Source: UBA5336 sp038526245
GTDB taxonomy: Bacteria; Pseudomonadota; Alphaproteobacteria; Caulobacterales; Hyphomonadaceae
NCBI GenBank assembly: GCA_038526245.1
Contig: JBCBGZ010000078.1
Span: forward strand, 1 to 13,228
Length of the DNA stretch: 13,228 bases
Reading direction: 5' to 3'
Of the stretch, positions 6,871-13,177 are shown piece after piece. Position 1 is the stretch's first letter. Each line of letters opens with the position of its first letter. Below the pieces are notes generated by a model. It was not told the origin of the DNA and ran no database searches. It saw only the letters and a list, made by a program, of their open reading frames with translations. A program made the position numbers and the translations under genes.

Positions 6871-6889
6871 CCTGTGAATAACCCACAGG
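6871..6889. repeat. Inverted repeat CCTGTG-N7-CACAGG containing a DnaA-box-like sequence
   Basis: Perfect 6-base arms lie at 6871-6876 and 6884-6889 with a 7-base spacer. On the minus strand the sequence TTATTCACA (6881-6873) fits the TTATNCACA DnaA box. It is 15 bases upstream of the secreted-protein ATG, so it may act as an operator, or it may be coincidental. Confidence 0.4.
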
Positions 6890-6945
6890 AGTGCCATTTG
6901 AAGGTTACCAAAATTCACAATTCAACTGCACATTTTGAGAGGGTA

Positions 6946-6980
6946 GATGCCCGGCCAGGGTATGAGGATGGCCGGGCATC
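6946..6980 (-). terminator. Distal stem-loop after the degenerate CAP gene
   Basis: GATGCCCGGCC (6946-6956) and GGCCGGGCATC (6970-6980) form a perfect 11-base-pair stem with a 13-base loop. It lies 54 bases beyond the minus-strand stop at 7035. No U-run follows directly on the minus strand, so termination or 3'-end protection is inferred from position and stability. Confidence 0.5.
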
Positions 6981-6989
6981 CGGTGTTCA

Positions 6990-7016
6990 CCAGCGCAATT
7001 GGGGGATATGCGCTGG
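6990..7016 (-). other. Proximal stem-loop after the degenerate CAP gene
   Basis: CCAGCGCA (6990-6997) and TGCGCTGG (7009-7016) form a perfect 8-base-pair stem with an 11-base loop. It sits between the CAP gene stop and the larger stem-loop at 6946-6980, giving two hairpins in tandem. Neither is followed by a clear U-run. Confidence 0.45.
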
Positions 7017-7034
7017 CGAAGCAGGCATTTCGGC

Positions 7035-7883
7035 CTAGTCCGTGATGGTGATCACCGGGCCGTAGAGGGTGAAGGTTGCGGTGCCGAGATTTGCATCGAG
7101 CTCCAGCGCCATATCCCCTTTGCGATGTCTTTCCGGCACGATCGACCGGGCCACCGGTGTGGGCGTGCCGCTGGCAAGCGATACGAGTTTCAGGTCATCA
7201 GCCCTGAAGTCCGTATCCACAAACTGCATGGCCGTGGACTGGCGAGCCGATACGGTGTGGGGCAGCGGCGCGTCGAGCAGACCGTCGACCTTGGCAAACA
7301 ACTGGACCACGATCATCGCGCCATCCTTGGTCCGGGCAACGCCAACCCCGGAATGGCTGAAATGGGTGCGCCTTAAATTCTCTGCGTTCACACGATCAGA
7401 TATGATCGCGTTGAAGGCGTCAGTCGGTGTCGCGCCTGGCTCCAGCACGGCAATGTTCGCACCGGTTGTGCCGAATAGGGCCTGGCGATCTATGCGGCGC
7501 AGTCGATCAATATGGGTCAGGCCTTCAGGGCTCTGATGGCTGGCATATCCCCGCGCGGCCATGTCCAGGGCGTGGGCGCGTGCGGCCTGGTTCAGGCTGT
7601 CGCGCGCGGCAAGGGGCTCCAGATCGTATTGGGCACGATGGCGCTCGGACAGTGCGGCGACCTGCGCCTCAGCGGCGAGGGCGGCTGTGTCGGGCAGTGT
7701 GCCCATGCAGGCTTCCAGTTCGCTCGTGAAGGCGGCGGGGCTTGAAGCATAACCATTCCGAAGATCGCAGGGCGCCGAACCGGTTTCGAGAACCGTTGCG
7801 CTTGCGGGAAGGCTCAGCGCCGCGAAGGCCAGCGCTGAAACCATGGAAGAGGTAAAACTCACTTTGTCATAAAACTGTAACAT
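7035..7883 (-). CDS. Secreted CAP-like protein with lost pocket residues
   Basis: The product is 282 residues from the ATG at 7883, with a signal peptide (hydrophobic 14-29, ending LPASA). The longer in-frame start at 7919 lies inside the promoter -35 element, and a later ATG at 7841 is possible. The domain from about 75 to 200 follows the CAP pattern: ARAHALDMAARGYASH (101-116, with H104 and H116), GANIAVL (141-147) and SGVGVARTKDGAMIVVQLFA. By eye alignment with the CAP protein at 3904-4752, the conserved glutamate of SAENVA is alanine (A142), and the histidine of SPGHR is replaced (about N166). The fold is probably kept but the canonical pocket is not. Cysteines at about 39 and 59 could form a disulfide. 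Function unknown; probably exported. Confidence 0.75.
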   Translation of the reverse strand: MLQFYDKVSFTSSMVSALAFAALSLPASATVLETGSAPCDLRNGYASSPAAFTSELEACMGTLPDTAALAAEAQVAALSERHRAQYDLEPLAARDSLNQAARAHALDMAARGYASHQSPEGLTHIDRLRRIDRQALFGTTGANIAVLEPGATPTDAFNAIISDRVNAENLRRTHFSHSGVGVARTKDGAMIVVQLFAKVDGLLDAPLPHTVSARQSTAMQFVDTDFRADDLKLVSLASGTPTPVARSIVPERHRKGDMALELDANLGTATFTLYGPVITITD

Positions 7884-7890
7884 AGCGCCA

Positions 7891-7919
7891 AAACTGATGA
7901 TCCGGCCCCGGCGTGTCAA
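7891..7919 (-). promoter_or_regulatory. Candidate leaderless promoter of the degenerate CAP gene
   Basis: On the minus strand a perfect TTGACA (7919-7914) is followed by 17 bases and CAGTTT (7896-7891), then seven bases to the ATG at 7883. The -10 is weak, but the most conserved positions (second A and last T) fit. The geometry supports 7883 as the start codon. Confidence 0.5.
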
Positions 7920-7955
7920 CCGAAAATCATCCGAGTTCGCCGTAATATAAATATA

Positions 7956-7965
7956 CCGTATACGG
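7956..7965. promoter_or_regulatory. CCGTATACGG palindrome upstream of the degenerate CAP gene
   Basis: A perfect 10-base palindrome lies at the edge of an AT-rich patch, about 37 bases upstream of the -35 element. A further CCGTA occurs at 7940-7944. A related CCGTATAC lies upstream of ctrA at 1361-1368. It is a possible operator; the binding protein is unknown. Confidence 0.3.
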
Positions 7966-8045
7966 ACATTATGCGGCTCGAGGCCTGTGTTTCCGGGCGT
8001 GGCCGACCTGAAAACGCCCGTAGCAAAAGGTGTGTGGAGCTCTGC

Positions 8046-8075
8046 AAAAAAGGCCGCCCATGCGGACGGCCTTTT
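8046..8075 (-). terminator. Rho-independent terminator of pnp
   Basis: GGCCGTCC (8071-8064 on the minus strand) pairs with GGGCGGCC (8059-8052) with one U-G wobble and a four-base loop. Six T residues (8051-8046) follow. It lies 26 bases after the pnp stop. The wobble is a C-A mismatch on the other strand, so the structure favours minus-strand transcripts. Confidence 0.88.
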
Positions 8076-8101
8076 CGAATAACGGATAATCAGTAGACGA
8101 A

Positions 8102-10231
8102 CTATTCTTCTTCGTCCGCCACCTCGATCTCTTTTCCGGTGTCCTGATCGACCATTTTCATGGACAGGCGCACCTTACCGCGATCGTCAAAACCGACTAG
8201 TTTCACGTAGACGGTGTCGCCCTCTTTCACGAGGTCTTTTGGGTGACCAACGCGTTCATTGGCCATTTGGCTGACATGGACCAGGCCATCCTTCGGGCCG
8301 AAGAAGTTCACGAAGGCCCCGAAGTCCTTGATGGACACGACCTTGCCTTCATAGATCTCGCCGACTTCAGGCTCAGCTGTGAGCTCGCGAATGCGCTTGC
8401 GCGCCGCATCGATGGACGCCTTGTCGAGCGCGGCCAGCTGCACCGTGCCATCATCATCGATGTTCACCTTACACCCGGTCGTGTCGACGATATCGCGAAT
8501 GGTCTTCCCGCCGGAGCCGATCACGTCGCGGATCTTGTCCACGGGCACTTGCATGACTTCCATTTGCGGGGCGTTTGCAGACAGTTCCTCGCGGGAGCTG
8601 TCGAGCGCCTTGGCCATTTCACCGAGGATGTGGTCCCGGCCGCCCTTGGCCTGTTCCAGCGCGGTTTCCATGATGTCCTTGGTGATGCCGGCAATCTTGA
8701 TGTCCATTTGGAGGGACGTGATGCCTTCCGTGGTGCCGGCCACCTTGAAGTCCATGTCACCGAGGTGGTCTTCGTCGCCCAGAATGTCGGAAAGGACCGC
8801 AACGCCATCATCTTCCTTGATCAGGCCCATTGCGATGCCGCTGACAGGCCGCGTGATCGGCACACCGGCATCCATCATGGCCAGGGCGCAACCACACACG
8901 GTCGCCATGGAGGAGGACCCATTGGACTCGGTGATCTCAGACACCAGACGCACCGTGTAAGGGAACTCGTCTTCCTTCGGCAGCACCGCCTGAAGCGCAC
9001 GCCAGGCCAGCTTGCCGTGGCCGATTTCCCGGCGCCCGGCGCCGCCCATGCGTCCCGTTTCGCCCACGGAATAGGGCGGGAAGTTGTAGTGCAGCATGAA
9101 TTTGGACTTGGATGTGCCGTCGAGCCCATCGATGAACTGCTCATCGTCACTCGTGCCGAGCGTGGCGACACACAGGGCCTGCGTCTCGCCGCGCGTGAAC
9201 AGCGATGAGCCATGTGTGCGCGGCAGGACGCCGGCTTCGGCCAGGATGGGGCGCACATCGGCCAGTCCGCGGCCATCAATGCGCTTCTTGGTCTTCAGGA
9301 TCGAGCCACGGACCACCGCAGCTTCAGCCTTCTTGAAGGCCGACTTGAACACCAGCGCATCCATGCCGTCTTCGTTGTCTTCGCTCGCGACCAGCTTTTC
9401 GGCAGCTTTCTCGCGTGCGGCGCCGACAGCGTCCTGGCGGTCCAGCTTCTCAGTGATCTGATAGGCCTTCTCAATGTCCTTGCCGACCAGCTTCTGGATG
9501 GCTGTGAGTTCGCTGGAGAGGTCTTCGCCCTCGAACTCAAACGGTTCCTTGGCCGCCTTTTCCGCCAGATCGATAATGGCTTCGATAACGGGCTGCATCG
9601 CCTCATGGCCTGCCATGACAGCGCCGAGCATCACGTCTTCGGACAATTCCTTGGCCTCGGACTCCACCATCATCACGGCATCGGCGGTGCCGGCCACGAC
9701 GAGGTCCAGCTCGGACTCTTCCAGCTCGGCAATGGTCGGGTTGATGATGTAGTCGCCATCCTTGTAGCCGACGCGCGCTGCGCCTATAGGCCCAAGGAAG
9801 GGCGCGCCGGACAGGACGAGGGCCGCAGAGGCGCCAACCATGCCCAGAATGTCCGGATCGTTTTCGAGGTCGTAGGAAATGGCCGTCAGCACGACCTGAA
9901 CTTCATTTTTGAAGCCATCCACGAAAAGCGGGCGGATCGGCCGGTCGATCAGGCGCGAGGTCAGCGTCTCTTTCTCGGTCGGGCGACCTTCACGCTTGAA
10001 AAAGCCGCCGGGAATGCGGCCGGCGGCGTAGTATTTTTCCTGGTAGTTCACCGTGAGGGGGAAGAAGTCCTGGCCTTCCTTGGCCGACTTCTGGAACACG
10101 GCCGTGGCGAGCACGGTGGAGTCGCCATAGGTCACCATCACGGCGCCATCGGCCTGGCGGGCCACACGGCCCGTTTCAATCGTCAGCGTGCGGCCGGCCC
10201 ATTCCAGCGACACAGTTTGCTTATCGAACAT
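8102..10231 (-). CDS. pnp: Polyribonucleotide nucleotidyltransferase (PNPase)
   Basis: PNPase degrades RNA 3' to 5' with phosphate and is a degradosome component. The product is 709 residues, full length for the family. The first RNase PH domain contains MVTYGDSTVLATAVF and FFKREGRPTEKE with IDRPIRPLF. An alpha-helical linker follows (about 240-310). The second, catalytic RNase PH domain contains TRGETQALCVATLGTSDDEQ and YNFPPYSVGETGRMGG. A KH domain carries VIGSGGKTIRDI (about 562-573). The S1 domain runs from GEIYEGKVVSIKDFGAFV to KVRLSMKM near the C-terminus, which ends acidic (VADEEE). The gene lies 71 bases downstream of rpsO, the usual order, with a terminator hairpin between them and another after the stop. 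Confidence 0.97.
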   Translation of the reverse strand: MFDKQTVSLEWAGRTLTIETGRVARQADGAVMVTYGDSTVLATAVFQKSAKEGQDFFPLTVNYQEKYYAAGRIPGGFFKREGRPTEKETLTSRLIDRPIRPLFVDGFKNEVQVVLTAISYDLENDPDILGMVGASAALVLSGAPFLGPIGAARVGYKDGDYIINPTIAELEESELDLVVAGTADAVMMVESEAKELSEDVMLGAVMAGHEAMQPVIEAIIDLAEKAAKEPFEFEGEDLSSELTAIQKLVGKDIEKAYQITEKLDRQDAVGAAREKAAEKLVASEDNEDGMDALVFKSAFKKAEAAVVRGSILKTKKRIDGRGLADVRPILAEAGVLPRTHGSSLFTRGETQALCVATLGTSDDEQFIDGLDGTSKSKFMLHYNFPPYSVGETGRMGGAGRREIGHGKLAWRALQAVLPKEDEFPYTVRLVSEITESNGSSSMATVCGCALAMMDAGVPITRPVSGIAMGLIKEDDGVAVLSDILGDEDHLGDMDFKVAGTTEGITSLQMDIKIAGITKDIMETALEQAKGGRDHILGEMAKALDSSREELSANAPQMEVMQVPVDKIRDVIGSGGKTIRDIVDTTGCKVNIDDDGTVQLAALDKASIDAARKRIRELTAEPEVGEIYEGKVVSIKDFGAFVNFFGPKDGLVHVSQMANERVGHPKDLVKEGDTVYVKLVGFDDRGKVRLSMKMVDQDTGKEIEVADEEE

Positions 10232-10255
10232 ACGAGTTTTCTTTCATTGCGTACG

Positions 10256-10288
10256 AAAAAACCCGCCGGGCCCCATGCCGCGGCGGGT
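10256..10288 (-). terminator. Terminator between rpsO and pnp
   Basis: On the minus strand ACCCGCCG (10288-10281) pairs with CGGCGGGT (10268-10261). T residues at 10261-10256 follow. It lies 14 bases after the rpsO stop, so it would end most rpsO transcripts and let a fraction continue into pnp, as the intercistronic terminator does in E. coli. Confidence 0.8.
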
Positions 10289-10302
10289 CTGGACGGGGCG
10301 CC

Positions 10303-10572
10303 CTAGCGGCGGATCCCCAATTCCTTGATCAGGGCCTGATAGCGGCCCTCATCCTTGCGCTTGACGTAGTCAAGCAGTTTGCGGCGCGTGGCCACCATGG
10401 TCAGCAGGCCGCGGCGCGAATGGTTGTCTTTCGCGTTTTCCTTGAAGTGCTCGGTCAGGTTGGTGATCCGCTCAGTGAGGATTGCGACTTGGACTTCGGG
10501 GCTGCCCGTATCGTTTTCTTCACGGGCAAATTTCTTGATCAGTTCAGCTTTACGCTCAGCAGTGATCGACAT
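10303..10572 (-). CDS. rpsO: 30S ribosomal protein S15
   Basis: S15 is an 89-residue primary 16S rRNA-binding protein of the 30S platform. The product starts MSITAERKAELIKKFARE, contains NDTGSPEVQVAILTERI (21-37) and NHSRRGLLTMVATRRKLLDY (50-69), and ends IKELGIRR, all typical of S15. The ATG at 10572 is chosen over the open upstream frame because it gives exactly the family length. No strong ribosome site precedes it; AAAG lies about 14 bases upstream. A small UUCG-capped hairpin is present in the leader. pnp follows after 71 bases. rbfA and truB, which flank rpsO in many genomes, are absent on the upstream side, where a divergent GFA-type gene lies. Confidence 0.97.
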   Translation of the reverse strand: MSITAERKAELIKKFAREENDTGSPEVQVAILTERITNLTEHFKENAKDNHSRRGLLTMVATRRKLLDYVKRKDEGRYQALIKELGIRR

Positions 10573-10593
10573 CGTGTTTACGTCTTTCGGTTT

Positions 10594-10605
10594 CGCCCGA
10601 AGGCG
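10594..10605 (-). other. UUCG-capped hairpin in the rpsO leader
   Basis: On the minus strand CGCC-TTCG-GGCG forms a four-base-pair stem with the stable UUCG tetraloop, 21 bases upstream of the rpsO ATG. S15 represses its own translation through leader structures in several bacteria. Whether this hairpin takes part is inference. Confidence 0.3.
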
Positions 10606-10812
10606 GATTTCAGGTTTGGCCAGATGGCCGGGTTTCAGTGGAGGGCGACGGGCATTCAGCACAATCCGGGATGTCGTCCAGCACTGGCTAGTGCACCGCG
10701 TCCGCCTCAAGCCGCGCCATATGGCATTTTTGGGCGCTGAAGGGAAGGGCTGTCCTGCTTGATTCCGTCCTGTGAATTGAGGCAGCCTTTTCCGTAGAGC
10801 AGGAGAGTTTTA

Positions 10813-11292
10813 ATGGCTGGGATCGAAGGCGGATGTTCTTGTGGTGCGACGCGATATCGCCTCAGTGCTGCGCCGCTTTTCGTTCACTGTTGTCACTGCA
10901 CATGGTGCCAACGGGAAACCGGTTCTGCCTTCGCTGTGAATGTTCTGATTGAACGGTCGGCCATTGAGCTGGTTCAGGGAGACCTCGTGCGCTCCGAACT
11001 GCCCACAGCAAGCGGAAGCGGTCAGTCGTTTCTTCGGTGTGCGGCCTGCGGCACGACTCTTTGGACCCATTATGCTGGCATGAAAGATGTTGTCGCCTTT
11101 CTGAAAGGCGGCACGCTGGATGACCCCAATGTAGCACCACCGGACATACATATTTTCACGTCGACCAAGCAGGACTGGGTGACAATTGGTGACGGCAAGC
11201 CTGTAATGAAAAACTACTATAGCCGTGAGGCCAGATGGCCGCAGGCGTCTATTGAGCGCCTGAAAGCTGCGCGCGCCATAGCAAAAGCCTAG
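10813..11292 (+). CDS. GFA/CENP-V family zinc protein
   Basis: The 159-residue product has the cysteine pattern of the GFA family, named for glutathione-dependent formaldehyde-activating enzyme. Most members have no proven substrate. Visible zinc ligands are C8 and C10 (GGCSCGA), C27, C29 and C32 (CHCTWC) and C76 and C79 (RCAACG). The aromatic/acidic middle (DDPNVAPPDIHIFTSTKQDW) is also typical. AGGAG at 10801-10805, seven bases before the ATG, supports the start. It ends five bases before a Tag-like glycosylase gene and probably shares its transcript. True formaldehyde activation cannot be claimed, since the original Gfa activity is disputed and the family is broad. The 240 bases upstream are a divergent control region shared with rpsO; no convincing promoter pair was found there. 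Confidence 0.85.
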   Translation: MAGIEGGCSCGATRYRLSAAPLFVHCCHCTWCQRETGSAFAVNVLIERSAIELVQGDLVRSELPTASGSGQSFLRCAACGTTLWTHYAGMKDVVAFLKGGTLDDPNVAPPDIHIFTSTKQDWVTIGDGKPVMKNYYSREARWPQASIERLKAARAIAKA

Positions 11293-11297
11293 CCGCG

Positions 11298-11966
11298 ATG
11301 CGCACCTTCTCAGACCTTCTCGATCTCGCCGCCATCCACCATGGCGACCGAAAAACCGTTCTGGCCATGGCCGCGAATGGCCATGCCGCCGACCTTGCCG
11401 CCCAGCCTGACAGCCACTTCCTCTCATGGATGACGCGCTGCGTTTTCAATGCGGGTTTCAACTGGCGGGTGATCGAGGCGAAATGGGAGGGGTTCGAAGC
11501 CGCGTTCCACGGATTTGACCCGCACCGCGTGGCATTCATGGATGGCGAAGACCTCGACCGGCTTGTCAGCGATGAGCGCATTGTATGCCACGGCGCGAAG
11601 ATTCGTGCGACGCTCGAAAATGCGCGCTTTATCGTGGAGACGGCAAAGACCCATGGCGGTTTCGGGGCGTTTCTGGACACCTTGCCCCGCGGAGACCAGG
11701 CGGGCCTGCTCGCCCATCTTGGCAAGCATGGAAGCCGTCTTGGGGGCGCAACTGGCCAGTATTTCCTGCGTTTTTCCGGGTATGACGCGTGGATCACATC
11801 CGTAGACGTCCTCGCTGCGCTGGTGCGCGAAGGCGTGTTGGATGAGCCCAAGGCGACGAGCAAGACCGCGCTAAAGGCCGTGGGCGACGCCATTTCCCAA
11901 TGGTCGGACGCCGCCTCTGTCCCCCGCGCAACCGTTTCGCGCGTCCTGGCATTGAGTGTTGGCTAG
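11298..11966 (+). CDS. Tag-like DNA-3-methyladenine glycosylase family protein
   Basis: The 222-residue product resembles DNA-3-methyladenine glycosylase I, which removes 3-methyladenine from DNA in base excision repair. The similarity is clearest in FLSWMTRCVFNAGFNWRVIE (41-60), FHGFDPHRVA (70-79), LDRLVSDERIVCHGAKIRAT (86-105) and LENARFI, matching the helix-hairpin-helix core of Tag. It lacks the N-terminal CxW...H and C-terminal HxxxC zinc ligands of E. coli Tag, so it belongs to a divergent branch and substrate specificity is uncertain. The ATG follows the GFA stop by five bases with no clear ribosome site, suggesting translational coupling. Its stop lies three bases from the convergent gene's stop. 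Repair of alkylation damage beside a formaldehyde-type protein is a possible theme, but only by inference. Confidence 0.75.
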   Translation: MRTFSDLLDLAAIHHGDRKTVLAMAANGHAADLAAQPDSHFLSWMTRCVFNAGFNWRVIEAKWEGFEAAFHGFDPHRVAFMDGEDLDRLVSDERIVCHGAKIRATLENARFIVETAKTHGGFGAFLDTLPRGDQAGLLAHLGKHGSRLGGATGQYFLRFSGYDAWITSVDVLAALVREGVLDEPKATSKTALKAVGDAISQWSDAASVPRATVSRVLALSVG

Positions 11967-11969
11967 CCG

Positions 11970-12521
11970 TTAGCTGGGTTTGTAGCTTTTGCGGCTTTCC
12001 TTGATCATGTCCTTGATTTCCGATTTGTCACTCATGGCTTCTTCCGTGGCTGCCTTCAGGTCTGCCTCTGTTACATCCGCCATGTTTTTCTTGTTCGCGA
12101 GGGCGGTCAGCGCCCGCATGTAGACAATTCCAGAGACCATCGTGATGCCGTAAATGGTGGCGCCCATGATTGCGGCCCCGCCGACGGTCCCAACGCCAGG
12201 TAGGAATTTCAGCGCTGTTCCTGCGATAACCAGTCCGGCTGCGGCGCCGCCAATATTGGTCGCGACGCCAGCGGCAACACTCTTGATGACGTTTTCCTTG
12301 AACGGGATATCCAGTTCGCCATTGATCCGCCCGTACATGGTCCAGACATTCGCTGCGGCAGCAGCAACGTCCGCACCGGGTACGGGCACGATTGCGGCGC
12401 CCACCGCGAGCGCAGAATGGGTTTTGACAATATCCGCCAGCTTCTCATCGAGGTTTGAATCAGCAGATTTATTCATGGCCATAACGAGTTTGGCCGCTGT
12501 CACCGCAAGTTTATCGTACAC
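11970..12521 (-). CDS. DUF697/YcjF-like membrane protein
   Basis: The 183-residue product has a short N-terminal helix, then glycine/alanine-rich hydrophobic segments (about 36-60, 84-106 and 109-138) and a charged C-terminal helix. The pattern THSALAVGAAIVPVPGADVA (34-53) followed by FLPGVGTVGGA (106-116) resembles the DUF697 domain, which in other proteins is often fused to an Era-like GTPase. Here no GTPase domain is present. The start is a GTG at 12521, supported by a strong AGGAGGG (12534-12528) six bases upstream. The role is unknown; membrane association is likely. It is divergent from the small membrane protein at 12640 and convergent with the glycosylase gene. Confidence 0.7.
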   Translation of the reverse strand: MYDKLAVTAAKLVMAMNKSADSNLDEKLADIVKTHSALAVGAAIVPVPGADVAAAAANVWTMYGRINGELDIPFKENVIKSVAAGVATNIGGAAAGLVIAGTALKFLPGVGTVGGAAIMGATIYGITMVSGIVYMRALTALANKKNMADVTEADLKAATEEAMSDKSEIKDMIKESRKSYKPS

Positions 12522-12603
12522 TTTTGTCCCTCCTGCTCAGATTTGACTATTGATGGCAGGTTGGTCGTTCGCAAGCTCGGACTTTGGGAAAATCTAAACT
12601 TAT

Positions 12604-12632
12604 CCGACCGGGTTGGCGCTTGCGCTTATACT
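12604..12632 (+). promoter_or_regulatory. Candidate leaderless promoter of the small membrane protein
   Basis: TATACT at 12627-12632 lies seven bases before the ATG at 12640. A partial -35, CCGACC (12604-12609), sits 17 bases upstream of it. Transcription would start at the start codon. No ribosome site is present. The -10 is good and the -35 only moderate. Confidence 0.42.
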
Positions 12633-12639
12633 CCCGGCC

Positions 12640-13092
12640 ATGGACACCCGCTCCCAAATCCTGCGTTGGCGCGAGATCGTGCACCCGTTCTTCTGGCCGG
12701 TGTTCTTCTGGAACCTGTGGAAGTTCGCGCACTTCCTGCGCCTGCTTATCGAGACTAGCGGCAACGGGCTCATCACCTTTGGAGTGACCTGGTGGGGCGC
12801 GATCCGAATTTATGACGTGATCGATCCCGATGCGCCGCGATGGGATGATGGTTTGGGGGAATGTGCCAATCGGCTGCATCTTGCGAGGCTGGACGTCGGC
12901 AATCCCTACCTCGCCAACCGTGTCCCTCTCACCCTTCAGGGCGAGGGGGCGAGCGCCCTGACGTTAATGATATCGCTTACAATTCAAGCATTCTGCTTGC
13001 GCTCCCTCGATCCGTCTCTCGCTGGGAGAGGGAGGCGCGCCCGTCTGGCACTGGGCTGTTTCGTAGAGCCCGCGCATCTGAATTCGAGCTAA
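12640..13092 (+). CDS. Small membrane-associated protein; C-terminal part encoded by a palindromic repeat
   Basis: I do not recognise a named family. From the ATG at 12640 the frame encodes 150 residues. The first 75 look like a genuine conserved protein: aromatic-rich HPFFWPVFFWNLWKFAHFLR (15-34), then GNGLITFGVTWWGAIRIYDV (41-60) and DPDAPRWDDGLGE, suggesting membrane association. From about residue 95 the sequence changes character and is read through a palindromic repeat (12923-13033), so the native C-terminus may be altered or lost. A TTG at 12613 would extend the frame by nine residues but lies upstream of the likely -10 element. The stop is TAA at 13090-13092. A promoter of leaderless geometry precedes the ATG. 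Confidence 0.6.
   Translation: MDTRSQILRWREIVHPFFWPVFFWNLWKFAHFLRLLIETSGNGLITFGVTWWGAIRIYDVIDPDAPRWDDGLGECANRLHLARLDVGNPYLANRVPLTLQGEGASALTLMISLTIQAFCLRSLDPSLAGRGRRARLALGCFVEPAHLNSS
12923..13033. repeat. Palindromic interspersed-repeat-like element
   Basis: TCCCTCTC (12923-12930) and GAGAGGGA (13026-13033) are perfect 8-base inverted ends around a 111-base unit. Inside lie a perfect CAAGCA-TTC-TGCTTG hairpin (12985-12999), an imperfect hairpin at about 12924-12946 and CTCTC-GCTGG-GAGAG (13016-13030). No transposase is encoded. It resembles the short palindromic repeats common in GC-rich proteobacterial genomes. Copy number cannot be seen from one window. Confidence 0.5.
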
Positions 13093-13177
13093 CCAGCGGG
13101 CATCGGCCCCGGCCGCTAGCTGCTTTTCTTGCCGCGTCCCCTCGGGTTCGCGGATGCTGGCGCTGGCGCAAGCGGCC

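Noticed and set aside
9212..10306. Long plus-strand open frame (364 codons) opposite pnp
   Set aside because: It is antisense to PNPase, with composition typical of a shadow frame in high-GC DNA. Another at 8243-9208 is rejected for the same reason.
10681..10694. GCACT-GGCT-AGTGC hairpin upstream of rpsO as an operator
   Set aside because: A five-base-pair stem is expected by chance, and no second copy or promoter alignment supports it.
11470..11500. GGTTCGAA sequence resembling a tRNA T-arm
   Set aside because: It lies inside the glycosylase coding region, and no cloverleaf or acceptor stem can be drawn around it.
13120..13170. CCGCG/CGCGG hairpin as a terminator for dut
   Set aside because: The stem is short, with internal mismatches, and no U-run follows on the minus strand.
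12977..13171. Short minus-strand open frame across the palindromic repeat
   Set aside because: The sequence is low-complexity and arginine-rich, lies mostly in the repeat, and has no ribosome site or recognisable motif.
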